From Blastobasis lacticolella (taxonomy: Eukaryota > Arthropoda > Insecta > Lepidoptera > Blastobasidae): a stretch of 64,000 nucleotides of DNA. The notes beneath the pieces were generated by a model, which saw nothing but the letters and a program-made list of their open reading frames with translations, was not told the DNA's origin and did no database searches. Positions 1 through 12,107 of this stretch are shown piece after piece (the first letter of the stretch is position 1; every line of letters starts with the position of its first letter). The position numbers and the translations under genes are program-made. The stretch is from the NCBI GenBank assembly GCA_905147135.1, contig LR990043.1:17299584-17363583 (forward strand), read 5' to 3'.

Positions 1-61
1 TTAGGCATCTGAATATTAATACTGAATAATACTCAAGAAGTTACTTGTAAGAGTCTAGTGC

Positions 62-165
62 TTAAGTCTTCTCCATATTGTTGTAGGCTTTTGGCAAAAT
101 CTCCATCCCGGCAGGCGAGTTGAAGATCGCAGTGTAAACAGAAAACGTTGATGCTAATTTTTGGT
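62..165 (+). repeat. Partial copy of dispersed repeat family B
   Basis: This diverged stretch shares the order of words seen at 34630-34850 and 37142-37412: a 'ggcaggc(a/g)(a/g)gttg(a/g)agatcgcagtgt' core followed by 'gaaaacg(t/c)tg(a/c)tgc'. It is a degraded piece of a SINE-like or LINE-tail repeat about 250 bp long. Confidence 0.5.
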
Positions 166-957
166 TAACGACGGTCAAAAATAAATATACCCAAAATTAT
201 TATTGTTATCGCTCAAAACCTCTCTTCTCCGGCCTAATGACAAAAAACGATAAATGTAACTGAAGATAAACGAAAATATTTGCATTTATATAAAATAAGG
301 GGAAAATCCATATCCTTTTGGTTTAAAAAATTAAATAGTTTAGACCTACAGCTCCTAGGCTACGCGCGTGCACCGAGCATGCAAGAGTATGCGCTGACTG
401 TTTGCTAAACACACGTCCGACCGCAGGTGTTTAAACCCTGCCTTTGTTCAATGCATCCTATCACCGCCTTGACGCATGCTCACTTGTTTTACGATAAGCA
501 GAAGTTGACAACCCTTTCTCCATAAATTTTATGCGTCGAACGATTACTTCGCCTCAAGATAAGCTATTATCCTAAACTAAAACATTTTGTATGTAGGTAC
601 TTATATCGCTGAGGCATGGTACCATGTAGTTTTTACAAAATTAGTCATTCCGGAAATTAAGGCATTCGATAATCATTCATTCTTGATCGTTCGTATTATG
701 TATCTTAATAACTTCCGAATAATATCTGTCATATTTTGTTCACACGATAATTAAACAGACTAATATTGGTAGCCATACATTTAAATGTAGGCAAACATTT
801 TAGTTAAATAACAAGGAGCAAACGGACTTTGCCCTTGCCTATGCAAAGTCCAGCGTTAATAACAAAACAAAGAAAAACACGGTACTTTTATGTTTAAAAA
901 TAACTACGGTTCTCAAAGCTACTAGATAGTATAAAACAAAGTCGCGCCCTATGTATC

Positions 958-1106
958 TGCATTAGCGTATCTAGGGCTATTTTCCAGGGGGGGCCTGGCC
1001 CCTGAGGTGGCCGATGAAGCCGAGTCAATCGCCAATGTACAGCCAGTGAGCACCCCATTCTGGGGTGGGCACGGCCCACCCGGCTCCCCCCCTTCCTACG
1101 CCTATG
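958..1106 (-). repeat. G-rich hairpin repeat, copy 1 (inverted relative to 15110-15255)
   Basis: Reverse-complemented, this matches 15110-15255 over about 145 bp: 'GGCGTAGGAAGG', a G run, the hairpin GGTGGGC-CGT-GCCCACC, 'GGGGTGCTCACTGGCTGTACATTGGCGA', then 'CCACCTCAGGGGCCAGG' and 'AAAATAGCCCTAGATACGC'. The two copies point in opposite directions 14 kb apart. The family is not identified. Confidence 0.7.
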
Positions 1107-4100
1107 TGTATCTGAACACTTAGATCTTGTAAAACTTGTGGAACTCACTAGGCCAGTGTCTGATCGGACTCATTCCTTCGGCCAATGACTGAGATCCAAA
1201 CTATTGCATCCTGTTTTAGTATTATTGCGTATTTACAGCAAATAATTTAATCAAGATGAAGGTGACACTGAGCGCATTCGCCTAGACTGTTTACACCTGC
1301 TCGTGGCAATGTACAGAACTAACAGATTTACATACATAATAAAGGAAGGGTGAATCACTTAGCATAAAAATATTGCGACAGATCATTTGCATGCGTCCAT
1401 GTTAAGTTTGCACGTCAGCGTCAGCGAGAAAATAATCAACATAGAACAAACAAGATTATATGCTATTCGCGTCTTGAAGCATATGTCCATGTGGTATAAT
1501 ATTAAAGGCGACACATGGTTGCAGACTTGTGGTTCATGTATTGGTAAAGTTAGCGCGAACATAGTACGTAACTTAATCAGCATCATCTAAGACGTAGGAC
1601 GTCCACTGCTGAACAAAAGGCTTCCCTCCACACCGGACTTCCAGACCTTTATCTATACATAGTTTACAATAAAGTCGCTTTCCGCCGTCTGTATCTATGT
1701 ACCCTTAGATCTTTAACTATGTAACAAAAGATGTAGTCGTCAATAATATATAGAGTGATTCAACAGGAAGGTTTATAAGCAAAATAAAGGGTAGGTGGGG
1801 CAAAATGTAAAGGTGTACGCGCACAAAGTTGCGCCGGGTCCACTAGTACTTTAATTTCATTTAAATAGATGCTATCAAAATAAAAATACCATGGATGTTT
1901 AGATACTCTAGACCAGCCCCGGAAGGAACGAATACAATACATATTCGTGTTTTAAAAATGTTAATATGCCGTTTGTTATGAACAATTATCATTCTATTCT
2001 CTAACTCTGCCAACGCGTTTCTAAACTCCAGCTTCTCCCACAAAATGAGCTGTTTATCTCACTTAGCTGTCTCTCCCCGCACCCCAGCCCCCGCACCATC
2101 CCGTTGTTTATTCATTCTCGTCACCCGTCACCGACCATGATAAGCTATCGCACCCCAGCGCCCGACCTCTGGCGGAACCATCTCCTTCCTCCACACAATT
2201 CAGTACGTAACCTATTTACTAATTATCTTAGGAAAATAACGATAATGGAACATTATGTAAAGATTGCACAAACGTCATTAACATCACGAGCCTATTTTCG
2301 GCCACATTTTAAGTACCGCTACCTAAAACCTTCACCTACTTGGAGGACTCTGTAATTATTTACGTTTTTAATACGGAGCGCTGTCGTTTATCATTATCTG
2401 AACAATGTGAGAAGCGAAGAAATCGAGATAAAATTTGCAGTTGCTAAGTGGTAAATTATTATTCTGTAAATGAGAACCGACGACCCAGTGCCCGGCCATT
2501 ATCAGCACATCCAGTCGTATTCACGGGTATTGCAATGGTGATAAGTGTAAATAAAGAGGCGAAATTAACAGCAATATTGACACAGTGTACGGATAACTAA
2601 TAACAAACAGATATCATTGTCCAGTTATCGGTCACGTCGATAGTGAGGGACATTATTATTATCCGCATTGTAGGGCTGCCCCCTGCATTGTTTGGTACGA
2701 TACGAATTTGATGACCTAGTTTGTCTTTAAGTAGGGTTTAAATGATGTACTCTGAGATAGGTATTTGTACTTGAAAAAGAATAACGAGTCAAAAGAAATT
2801 TTTTTTTGTTGATACACTTCTCAATATAAAACTCTGTCGTCTAAGTCTAACCAACTACGAAGATCCATAACTAAAGTAGGGATACGACAGGTAAGACACA
2901 ATGACAAGACGCAAGGAAAAGCCGTCCAACTGGCAAAAACTATCTGGCAAACCGTATGCCCCGTGCATTTTTAAGCTTTAGAATTCGTATAGAGTCACTT
3001 ATACTTTCTTTCTTGATACTACAAATAAAAATTTACAAATCCATTAGACAATTAAGCATTAAATACATGTCACGTTCAATTAATGTCAATATATTTTTTT
3101 CTTTTTTTTTTGTAAAGACAGGGTCAACCCTATGACCAAAGATATAAAACAAATAAAGTGATTGGTTAACGACCGCGGCGGCGCAGCGACTGATTGCGCA
3201 CGGACGGTCTCGCAACTAACGAATGATACATTCAACTCCCGTTCACTTATGTAACGTCGCATCCATATTGCTTTGGCTGTTACTTGTGACGATATTTTTA
3301 CCCAAGCATTTGCATAGCCGAATTTATCAGAGAAATACCTTGAGTAGGAGTAATAATTTTAAATTAATATTTTATGCTATATAATAAATAGAATTCCGCA
3401 AGAAGACATTAATATTCAGACGGATTTTATTTGCAAAACCCGTTTAAGTCTACGCTTGCGTACATGCAGCAACAACCTACACGCGCAGTCGAACGCGCAG
3501 AGTACCTTATGTACAAGTATGAGTAGCCACCGAAAAGATTTGAGCAGCAGCTTGATATTCAGCGACAGAGGAGACCCTAATCGCGGACGCAGCGTCACGC
3601 AGCGTAGTGACTAAGTGAACGAAGTACGTTCGCGGTTCGGACGTACCGCGCGAAAGAATAATGTTCTACATTGCATTTGTCATTTGAGAGCACGCTCGCA
3701 GAAATCACGTATGTCTGTACGGGCTCTCAAAGAATGACAGGATACCTTATCAGGTTACTAGATAAAATACCTATATACAGACATTGCTCTGTTTAGACAT
3801 TATCAGTGCAAAACAATAACATTGCGCAACACGATGCTAGTCACAGCCAACCGCAAGTTGTTACGATGCAGGCCTGGGTGACCGTTCGAAATAGGCGCTA
3901 TCCCTGCGGCCTTGGCTTGACCGCTAAGTTGTGGTTGTAAGGGATAACCTCTACAGTCTTACATCGGCGAATTTGACACCTTAAAAACGTGCCTACTATT
4001 TATAAATAGTACATACAGGCCATTCAAACCCGTTAAAATTACTCAACGAAACGTTTATGACTTATGTAATGGCATGAGTACAAACTAAGCGAACCTCATT

Positions 4101-4425
4101 ATTATAAGAGCCAATTACACAAATACATTGCGTTGATTTAATGTGGGTCCTTGATACGAAAACGATCTTATAATAAGTCGGGTCTAGGACCAGCACCGCC
4201 GTCGCTCTTAATTGAAGAGTTGCTCAAACATTGCGACAGGCTGCGCTTACGCAAGGGCGCAAAGGCTGCACGTAACATGTCATGCCATGAGAACCGTACT
4301 CGGCGTCGGCACTATTGCTGCTAGCCGTGCTAACTATACGCCGTTTCCCGTTCAATTTGATTTAGGCAATAAACTTTTATTCACAAGAACTTATTTATTA
4401 AACTTAGACTTGTGACTCCACTTAC

Positions 4426-4663
4426 CAGAGCGAGGGCACTTTCCGGATACCACTTGCAAGGTCGGAGCAAGATCGTCAGTAGCTCGTCGTCATCGCCGTA
4501 GTAGAGGTCCTTGTTCTCATTGAGGAGCTCCTTGAGCTTCTCTAGGGCTTCGCGGACCCTTTCGGGAGTCTCCCGCAGTTCCTTTTCAGCGAGTGCCTTG
4601 GTCTCCACTGAAAGCTCCACGTTACGCTCGATCTTGAACTCGCTCGAACTCATCTTGATCGGT
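4426..4663 (-). CDS. CRAL-TRIO domain protein (alpha-tocopherol-transfer/clavesin-like), first coding exon, partial
   Basis: Read on the minus strand, the start codon is at 4653. It is preceded by 10 nt of leader after a good acceptor (ttttccag). The exon ends at a consensus donor, CTG|GTAAGT, at 4426, giving 76 codons. The peptide is acidic and helical: it begins MSSSEFKIERNVELS, contains ETPERVREALEKLKELL, and ends in DDELLTILLRPCKWYPESAL. That last motif is the CRAL-TRIO N-terminal three-helix region (family form 'DD.yLLRFLRa.Kf....A'). Family members bind small hydrophobic ligands such as tocopherol, retinoids or phosphoinositides in the cytosol. The lipid-binding SEC14-like domain is missing because its exons would lie further left. 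An open frame runs upstream of the start through the intron, but the acceptor plus the clean ATG argue for this start. The subfamily and ligand cannot be assigned from 76 residues. Confidence 0.8.
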
Positions 4664-6099
4664 CTGGAAAAGATGGAAAGGTATTGGTTTGCGAACAATG
4701 CGATACAATAGTCTCTAAAGTTCATTTCAATAGAAAAAGAGAAAAGTAGAGCAGCAGTATATAAGTATGTATTAGACATCCGCAGAATTTGAAATAAATT
4801 TACTAAAATAAGTTAATTTACTTAGATTTCTGGGGATCATTCATTGAATAAGTCATTTTATTTAGCTTTCTGTGTGTATAATACTTACCGTTATCGTGCT
4901 CTAGTTTTGTCTTTTTCTGCTGAATATTTTATTTAGTCTACTAAGTATGTTTAATCTAATATGAATGGGTGATCAAGTATTGTCTTTGTGACTGGAGATA
5001 TGAGTATGGAAAATTCATTGCTATACTATTTACAAAATACGCATATTATCCATAACACTTTCCTGTCTAATAACATAGCTCTCGTTTGTATAGTGGAAGT
5101 TTCGTTCTTCCTAGTGTTCTAGTTAAGGGACGGTGTGTGACACTGTCCCGAGGCCGCGCAGGCTCGTTGCGGATTCCGCGCGCGCTGCGCAGGCGCACGT
5201 GCGCGGGACACGTTTGTAACGCATAAAACACATTTTCATTGCAAACAGAATTTATTGCGATTTCTAATCAGAAAATTAAGTAAGATCGCAATCACTGAGT
5301 TACCTACATTGTAAATTATCCTAAAAATCTACTTTTTTATTTTTATGTTACTTTGTATGTAATAAATAATGCCTAAGCATTTACGTAAATATTAAGAAGT
5401 ATTCTCGTTCATAAAAGTCAGAACGCTTGAACAGAAGAGAGACTAACATCGCCCTTGTCCTACACATAAAAAATCAAGATTAAACAAAGTTAATTTAGTT
5501 CAATTACACGCCCATTTGAATGCGCGTAATTTACATGTTGTAAACAAAGAATTGTAACAAACTGTGCGAGTTCTAAACTCGGATACGTAGCAAATGTTAA
5601 TGTATGCATCAATGCCAAATGCCTAGTTATGCTAACCTCATATTTCGTTAGGGTCAAACTTGTACAATAATCAACAACTTTTGGAACAATAAAACTTCAT
5701 ACATACTGATAATGATGACTTCTAAGGATTATCACCCGTATTATAGTAAATACACCCGTATAATAGTAATAAACAAGCAGTAAGAGCATGTGCAATTTCA
5801 TTATTCAAATGGAAAATCCCAATTTTGCTATTAAACTGAAATTATAAAACTGAAGCTATAAAAATATCAAGTTATATTATTTTCAGTAATTGTAGTGCAA
5901 CATTTACGATTGCCATAACACACGATAAAACAATGGAAGACACAAACTGAAACAATGTCACAACAAATAAAGCAAGTAATTAAACTCACAAAAGAACATA
6001 AAGAACAATATTACTTGTCAGTGGTAAAAATTATTCACTGGTAGTTTAAGTTTTATTTTATCTGCCACGGTGTGACCATATAGGTAATACTCATAACTA

Positions 6100-6311
6100 T
6101 AACCTGAGTAGTGGCGCAGTGGTTACTGTGCCTAAGTTTTGGGTTCGATTCCTGGCCGAGTAGAAAGCAGCCACGTATTATTTAGGAGCTGAATATTTGT
6201 GTGCTCGACGTTATAATGTAAAATTCTAGAACTACATCGACTAGAATCGTTTGTGGCGTTTGTGGAGATCTCTGGTGAGCGTCTTCCGGGTGATATGATG
6301 ATGATGATGAA
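6100..6311 (+). mobile_element. tRNA-derived SINE with GATGAT tail
   Basis: It starts near 'gagtagtggcgcagtggtta' (A-box-like), has a B-box-like 'GGGTTCGATTCC' at about 6148-6160, a body of about 130 bp, and ends in a GATGATGATGA tail. This is the architecture of a pol III SINE. It sits in the proposed first intron of the CRAL-TRIO gene. Confidence 0.7.
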
Positions 6312-6871
6312 CGACTACATATTATGTATGTCGTTGTAGTCCTACGATGAAGCTATGAGTGTTATATGTTTATTTCGAGTTATGTAATATTGTTTATAAA
6401 CTTTATCATTGTCTATAAGTACAAAGGTGTGGTCGTCGTTATTTAAACAGACTTCGCAATGGGTAGCCCATTTCCCCAGTTTCCAAGTTATTACCACACA
6501 ATAAGTTCTAACTAAAGTGTTTCCAAATGCGAGTGTCAAAATTCGATCTTCGCACACTTTCTATTATCCACTTTGATAACAATGTGTAAAATTCATTATG
6601 ATTAATATGATTGTTATGATGTTATAAATAGCTATGTAGTGTAACTAAGTGAACAAACGTTGAAACACGTTGTTATCATTCAAGCGGTCACACGTACTCA
6701 AGTGTTTTGAAGAAACTACGCACAAGTTTTACTCCTTTGTTATTTTTTTTTGTCAGAGAAATGTTTATGATATCACTCCAAGACAACCGGGTGCAAGGTT
6801 CTTTGTTCTGACTAGCAGACGAAGGCAAAGCAGTGGGTATTTAATAAAATTAATTAATTTACGTGCTTGGA

Positions 6872-7095
6872 CAAATTGACACAGCGCCATCTAGCCCTAA
6901 AGTAAGTAAAGCTTGTGTTATGGGTGTTATAACTGATAAACTACTTATATACTTTTTTTTAATACATAATAATTATTTTTACTACACCCAGACCCGTAAA
7001 AGAAAATAAAATTCATCACTTCAATTTCTGCTCGGCTGGGAATCGAACCCGCGACCTCTGCATGGCGACCGGCACCTCAACCCACTGAAGCACTC
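6872..7095 (-). mobile_element. tRNA-derived SINE family S2, minus orientation
   Basis: Reverse-complemented, the right end carries the pol III head ('GGGTTCGATTCC' within the complement of ggaatcgaaccc) and the left end the conserved tail 'acacagcgccatctagccc'. The same element recurs at about 12163-12400, 23612-23765 (3' half only) and 37428-38167 (split by another insertion). Confidence 0.75.
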
Positions 7096-8060
7096 AGATC
7101 GTAAAAACCAAAGGTAATTACCGCGAAAATACCGGACTTGGGTGGAGTGAACCTTCGGCCACTATGGTGAGAAGAGGCTACAAAAGACGCGTGTAATATG
7201 TCTAAAAAAGTGCTTCAGTGTTATTTACGTAATTAAACGACGGTTAAGGTTATCTTTCAGATCACCTACAAAAGCAAACAATATTTAAACGCTCGTTAAA
7301 GATCCTTATGTACCGTTTTGTGCGGGCCTAATCAGCTGTTGATCTATCTGTTTTATTCAAAGTGAACGCATAAGTATTTTTCCAGTGGTCCAGGCTATTT
7401 TATTTTTCGCTTCGTCAGATGGAAAGTATCTGACTAATTAAATAGACAATCGATGCAGATTAAATCAACTCGTGGAGGATCACATTACACTAGCATTGCA
7501 TTTTTAAGCTAGTCTAAATTAGACTGCGTTGACACAATCAATTAACTATCTAGGTAGAGAGTCTATGTAAATAAAAGTGCTGATAAATTATAAAAATTGA
7601 TAACTTCGATTTTCTGACATTACTTAGCAATAATTATCACCTACTAATTTCATTTGCTCATATTAATTATGCCAAGGTGGCCTGGCACTAAATAATTTAA
7701 CATTAGTATTTAAATAATTTAATATTGAGAATATTATAAACTATATTTAAATTCGTGGATTTATGTACCTACTTATTATAAGAAACTTATATTTTTTTTA
7801 TCTATCAACTATCTTTAAATAACAATAAAAAATTAGTCAATGTCAAAATATAAATGTATTATAATAATTGTCAATGAACTTATAATTTAATTAAAATAGC
7901 CATAACTAACTTAAAAATGCGATCCCACAGCTGAACTTAACTCACCTTCCGAGTCGATATTATATTTAAAAATCGAAAACACAATCGTAAATCAACAATA
8001 TCGGGCAACGTAACACAACTTGCTACAACAGTTTCAGTAATGAAATAGGAACATAATTAC

Positions 8061-8225
8061 CGGTTGGCGTATTCGTAAGGCGCACCTTGCACAACTGGCT
8101 GGAGTGCGGTCGCGACGCGCTGCGCGGACGCTCCGGTTGCAACTTGCGCAGTGGAAATGTCGCGGAAACACGCGCGCGGCAAAGGCGGGGAAATCGAGCG
8201 GCGCGGCGAGAGGCGCGGGTTTGTG
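8061..8225 (-). other. Putative noncoding first exon of the CRAL-TRIO gene
   Basis: On the minus strand a very GC-rich, CpG-rich segment runs from just downstream of a TATA box to a consensus donor, CAACCG|GTAATT, at 8061. There is no GC-rich block like it elsewhere in the left 20 kb. Splicing this donor to the acceptor at 4664 would give a 5' leader and a 3.4-kb first intron. The right boundary (transcription start) is estimated as about 25-30 nt downstream of the TATA box. The open frames here on both strands are CpG-driven and look noncoding. Confidence 0.5.
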
Positions 8226-8249
8226 TGCGCGCGCGCCGCCCCGACGCCG

Positions 8250-8256
8250 TTATATA
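8250..8256 (-). promoter_or_regulatory. TATA box, likely CRAL-TRIO gene promoter
   Basis: On the minus strand the sequence reads CGCGTATATAACGGCG, a perfect TATATAA inside CpG-rich DNA. Downstream on the same strand lie a CpG-rich leader and a donor site at 8061. No coding exon is seen on the plus strand to the right that it could serve instead. Confidence 0.5.
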
Positions 8257-8583
8257 CGCGAGATAAGAGCCGCGCCGGCCGCCCACCCGGGTAAAGGTCG
8301 GGGACTCGGGGTGCCACCGGGAACCGAAATTATCTCACTGATACCGCTGTTTAGACAGTCGCTGTAGATGCAGTTTTGATCTTGAGAAGAGTTGCCCAGT
8401 TTGATACTGATGCTAGTTGTGTGTGAATGGAACAATAATAGGATCCCGTTTTAGTCTGTTATCTAATGTAACTGGGTAATTTCCTATATTTATTGTTTTT
8501 AAAGATAGTTGTGTCAAATATCGATCAATTAGATTCATACGTGGAGAAATGTGATATATAGCAATAAATTGTATTTGAGTACT

Positions 8584-8690
8584 GAAAGGGTAACAGGATC
8601 GTAGATGTTATGGGCGTTAATTATCGCTTGCCATCAGGTGGGCTGTCTGCTCGTTCACCACCGCATAGGATAAAAATAAATAATTAATTT
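8584..8690 (+). repeat. LINE 3' tail fragment
   Basis: The string 'cgcttgccatcaggtgggct' followed by 'gtctgctcgttcaccaccgc' and an ATAAAAATAAATAA tail is the widespread lepidopteran LINE 3'-end motif. Related words occur in the opposite sense at 13125-13165 and 31725-31765. Confidence 0.6.
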
Positions 8691-8999
8691 AATAATTTTT
8701 TGCAAGCAACAATGACCTATTGAGACTTTGCTATCGACCATATTATGGGCCATGACCTAGGCGGCTAAATTAGGGGGGTGGCCCCAGCTGGTCCGCCCTA
8801 ATATCCTCTTGGTCTGCCCCATAATTTCAAAATTAAAAACCCATTGTTCCCAAAGATTTCAGCTGATGTGGAGGATGCTCATGAAATTGATATTGTTACG
8901 TTGGAATGTTATGGCAACAATCACCAACAAGTTGTCGATACCAACTGGCAGAAAACTTAACACGCTCTTCTAAAAGCACGGAACAAGATTTTAAAATTA

Positions 9000-10315
9000 A
9001 ACTATGTTATTACGGTAATTTATTTATTTATTTAACACTTTATGCACTAAATAGTACAAAGGTGGACTTAAAGCTTTGCAGCTTTATCTACCATTCTACC
9101 CCGAAAACTGGTAATAAAAATTGAAGGTGGTGCATTAAAATTTACAATTACATTACACTTACGTACTTATTTACAAATACAGTTCTACCTACTACTAATA
9201 GTATTCACATACCGAAACCCATTTTTTATAAAATATTAAAAACCAACAACAACAAGATTGCAAAACGTAATGTACTAAAATACCAATTTCATTAAAGTAC
9301 CTACCTACTAAGATCACTCGCAAAACTAACGGGAGAAAAAATAAATTTAGTTTAAGTCAGGTATTACAAAGAATTTAGAAAATGCTCTCGAACAGCTTTT
9401 GTGAAAGAAGGTTTGTTGGAGCTTCGTCTGATATCGACTGAGAGATCATTCCAACGCCTTGCTGCCATTAAAGAAAAAAAGTTGGCGAGAAAGCAAAGCG
9501 GTAAAGTGGAAGATTTAGACAGAGAGTATTAGTATCGCAGAGGAATTGAAATTTACATTTCAAATACTCTGGTACAACTGGATCCTTCAGTATTCAAAAA
9601 AAAAGAAGAGAAAGAACGCGCAAGTTACGGCGGTGCCGCATAGGAAGCCACTGAAGCTTCGCACGAAATGATGAAATGTGGTCGTATTTGCGTAAACCAT
9701 AAATAAAACGGATGCAGTTGTTGAGTAGGCGTTTTAATTTATTCAGTTGAACCTGATTGACGTCAGAGCAACACACATCAGCGTATTCAATAATTGGTAT
9801 GATAAGCGATTGTACGAGCAAAAGTTTAGTGGAAGAGGGAAGAAAGAATTTAAGTCAATAAAGGCACGGCAATGTCCCCTTTACCTTTCTGTTCACCTCT
9901 GTCAGCTGATCCGACCAACTTAAGGTACAGTCGATAACAAGACCAATATCTTTTACAGAAGAGGTAAACGGAATAGCAACATGATTAAAATGTTTATTTG
10001 TTGGTAGAACATTTTCCAAATCATGGCAACTGACCAGTCGAGAGCTGGTCCTGACCATGGCTTGGCATTTCGACGGATTTACAGAAATGCCAAATGCCAG
10101 TCATAGATACAGTTCAAGTCGCTGTGCAGAGCATCAACAGCCTCAGCACTGGCTGCAAGTCATCCGCATAAAGATGTGTAATCATAAAGGTATGGAAGTC
10201 CTCCGGCCAGGTGGAGTACGTATCGATTTACGACTGCATGTCAAGTCTGGATGCCGCGAACCGAGGACTAAGTGCTTTGGCGCTCATCGGGGAAGAGGAG
10301 ACCTTTGTAAATAAT
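9000..10315 (-). mobile_element. Decayed non-LTR retrotransposon (CR1/Jockey-like), RT C-terminal half and 3' UTR
   Basis: Reading right to left, a YADD catalytic box (HLYADDLQ) lies near 10150-10180. It is followed in shifted frames by VKDIGLVIDCTLSWSDQ (about 9930), PIIEYADVC (about 9780) and ARRWNDLSVDIRRS (about 9410-9450), all standard landmarks of the C-terminal part of LINE reverse transcriptase ORFs. Several frameshifts and stops separate them, so it is not active. The left part (about 9000-9330) is the 3' UTR; its sequence 'gtggacttaaagct' is shared with the tail copy at 47215-47395. Confidence 0.75.
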
Positions 10316-10319
10316 AATT

Positions 10320-10541
10320 TTTGGCGTCAATATCCCGGTAGTGCTCTGCGCGCGAGGGTCCAAGGCGAATGAATGTGCATCTATGATCCAATCTGGTCAG
10401 GTTCTGCTGTTAACAGGCACGCAAGTGAGATAGCAATAGCTCCACTATAATTACCTGATCTGCCAAATCCCGAATCATGGTCAAGGCGGAACTTGGGCCC
10501 TCGGGACCTCGGGGCTCAATCGGGACATTAAAGCTAAGATG
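10320..10541 (+). repeat. Foldback-like partial SINE S1
   Basis: The left end is an inverted copy of the S1 3' end (ttggcgtcaatatcccggta), while from about 10380 the sequence follows S1 in the plus sense to 'gggacattaaagctaagatg'. The two ends therefore form imperfect inverted repeats. A similar foldback copy lies at 35172-35360. Confidence 0.5.
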
Positions 10542-10934
10542 ACCACTCTAGCTAGAACGTCGATGGCCTAAAGGATAGCTAGCGGGTAGGTCTATAAAAG
10601 CAATGGACTAATGTAAGCTGTAGGATGATGACGATGGGGTATACGATAAAAAAAACTAATCAAATCCGCCAAATAGCACACTGTGCGAATCACGCGCGAG
10701 GCACGTAGCCGGTGTTCCGGCAACATTGTTTCAATAAGTAGCGATAATTTAGATTACTATGCTCTAGATTAATAAATTACCCACAAATAACAGATACCGC
10801 AGCGTAGGTATGAGTATAGATTTACAGCTTACTTGATGGAAACCTAATTTTTAAGTACGCCAATTGTGTTATTGTGCAATAAAATTTGAAATAAATAGGT
10901 AAATAATTGCAGCCAATTACTTCATATCAACGGG

Positions 10935-11291
10935 AGAGCGTCGGTAGCTGGGCGGTTGAGTATCCAACTCGTAAGCGACAGGTACCGGATTCGAATCCCG
11001 CTGCGGCCATGTACCAATGACTCTTTTCTGAGTTATGTACATTAGTTGAATTCTAACCGATGCTCTTACGGTGAGGGAAAACATCGTGATGAAACCTGCA
11101 AATTCAGGCAACTGAATTTGTAACCATGATCCAATCTGGTCAGGTTCCCCTGGTAGCAGGGTCACGGAGGTCAGATCGTAGTCGCTGTACTGTAATTACC
11201 TGATCGCAAAACATGGATCATGGTCAAGGCGGACACCGGACCCTCATTCTCGAGAGCACAACCGGGATATTAACGCCAAGATGATTATTTT
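10935..11291 (+). mobile_element. Full-length tRNA-derived SINE S1 with 18-bp target-site duplication
   Basis: The head is tRNA-like, with an A-box region at about 10940-10960 and B box 'GGATTCGAATCCC' at about 10987-10999. The body ends in 'gatattaacgccaagatgat'. The flanks carry the perfect direct repeat TTACTTCATATCAACGGG at 10917-10934 and 11292-11309, which marks insertion by target-primed reverse transcription. Other copies are at 15572-15900 (minus) and 51630-51980 (plus). Confidence 0.9.
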
Positions 11292-11309
11292 TTACTTCAT
11301 ATCAACGGG

Positions 11310-12107
11310 CAGCTTGACTTGAGCCTCCTTTAAGCCAGCCGCTAAGACATTAGCCTTCTTATACGACACCCGCACATCGAAGGCGCTAGAGTATCACCAG
11401 TTCCAGATGCTAGTTTGGCCTTGGTCATAAGTTTGTGACGTTGTGCCCTGCCGGACACCACACTAATCGTGTAATTATACTGGATACGTTATCTTTCAAA
11501 CAGAAAATAGATATCGCAAACATATCGGAAATCATATCAACAAATATAGGTACGCATATCAACTCATAAGGGTTCCCTAATAGTTTACGTAGAAGTGGAG
11601 ACTGGAAGAGGATAGGGTTGGTTTATTTATTTAGGTATTTATTTCACAGTTATACAGCATATAAATTATGTTAAAAAAATGTTACAATTGGAAGCCGTAA
11701 TGCCATATGCCATACCATTGTACAAAAAAATCATAATTAAATAATAATTAAATTCTTAAATAAAATTCTCTCTGTGTGTGCTTTTAGATTGTGTGTGGTT
11801 TGTCCCAACCAACTGTGAATGTAGGTACAGGGCTACCAAGCGGTTAATAACATTACGCTAATGTTAATAATTTCAAATAAATAGCTTATAATCATGCTCA
11901 TACGTAAATTACAAAACAAAGGTCAGCAACAAAAATGCTCGAGTACCGAACCGTCAATGGTACCTTTAATCAACATACATTTACGTACATCGTACACACA
12001 ATGTTGTGCAATGCAGTAATCGACGTTGCTCAACCAGACCTAAGATAATAAATAACCCTCCCTAATTATTATGAATAGTAAACCATTTATCATGTTAGGC
12101 TGATTAA
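11310..12107. other. Intergenic AT-rich stretch
   Basis: No exon seen. A LINE-tail-like sequence rich in 'tttatttattt' occurs near 11620-11780. Nothing else recognisable. Confidence 0.4.

Larger units (their letters stand above)
1..4425. other. Region left of the CRAL-TRIO exon with no recognisable exon
   Basis: Apart from two repeat fragments listed separately (62-165 and 958-1106) and a short lepidopteran-repeat-like piece near 1589-1640, I see no coding exon on either strand. The small open frames here (60-84 codons) show no domain, no splice context and no codon pattern. If the CRAL-TRIO gene to the right continues leftward, this is its intron 2. No CRAL-TRIO lipid-binding exon could be found in it, so that exon probably lies outside the window. 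Confidence 0.5.

Noticed and set aside
1..60. TTAGG at the very start as a telomere repeat
   Set aside because: Only one unit occurs; insect telomeres need long (TTAGG)n runs.
8023..8435. Overlapping 60-87-codon frames on both strands rich in Arg, Ala and Pro
   Set aside because: They arise from CpG-rich DNA where stop codons are rare. The block is better explained as promoter and 5' leader.
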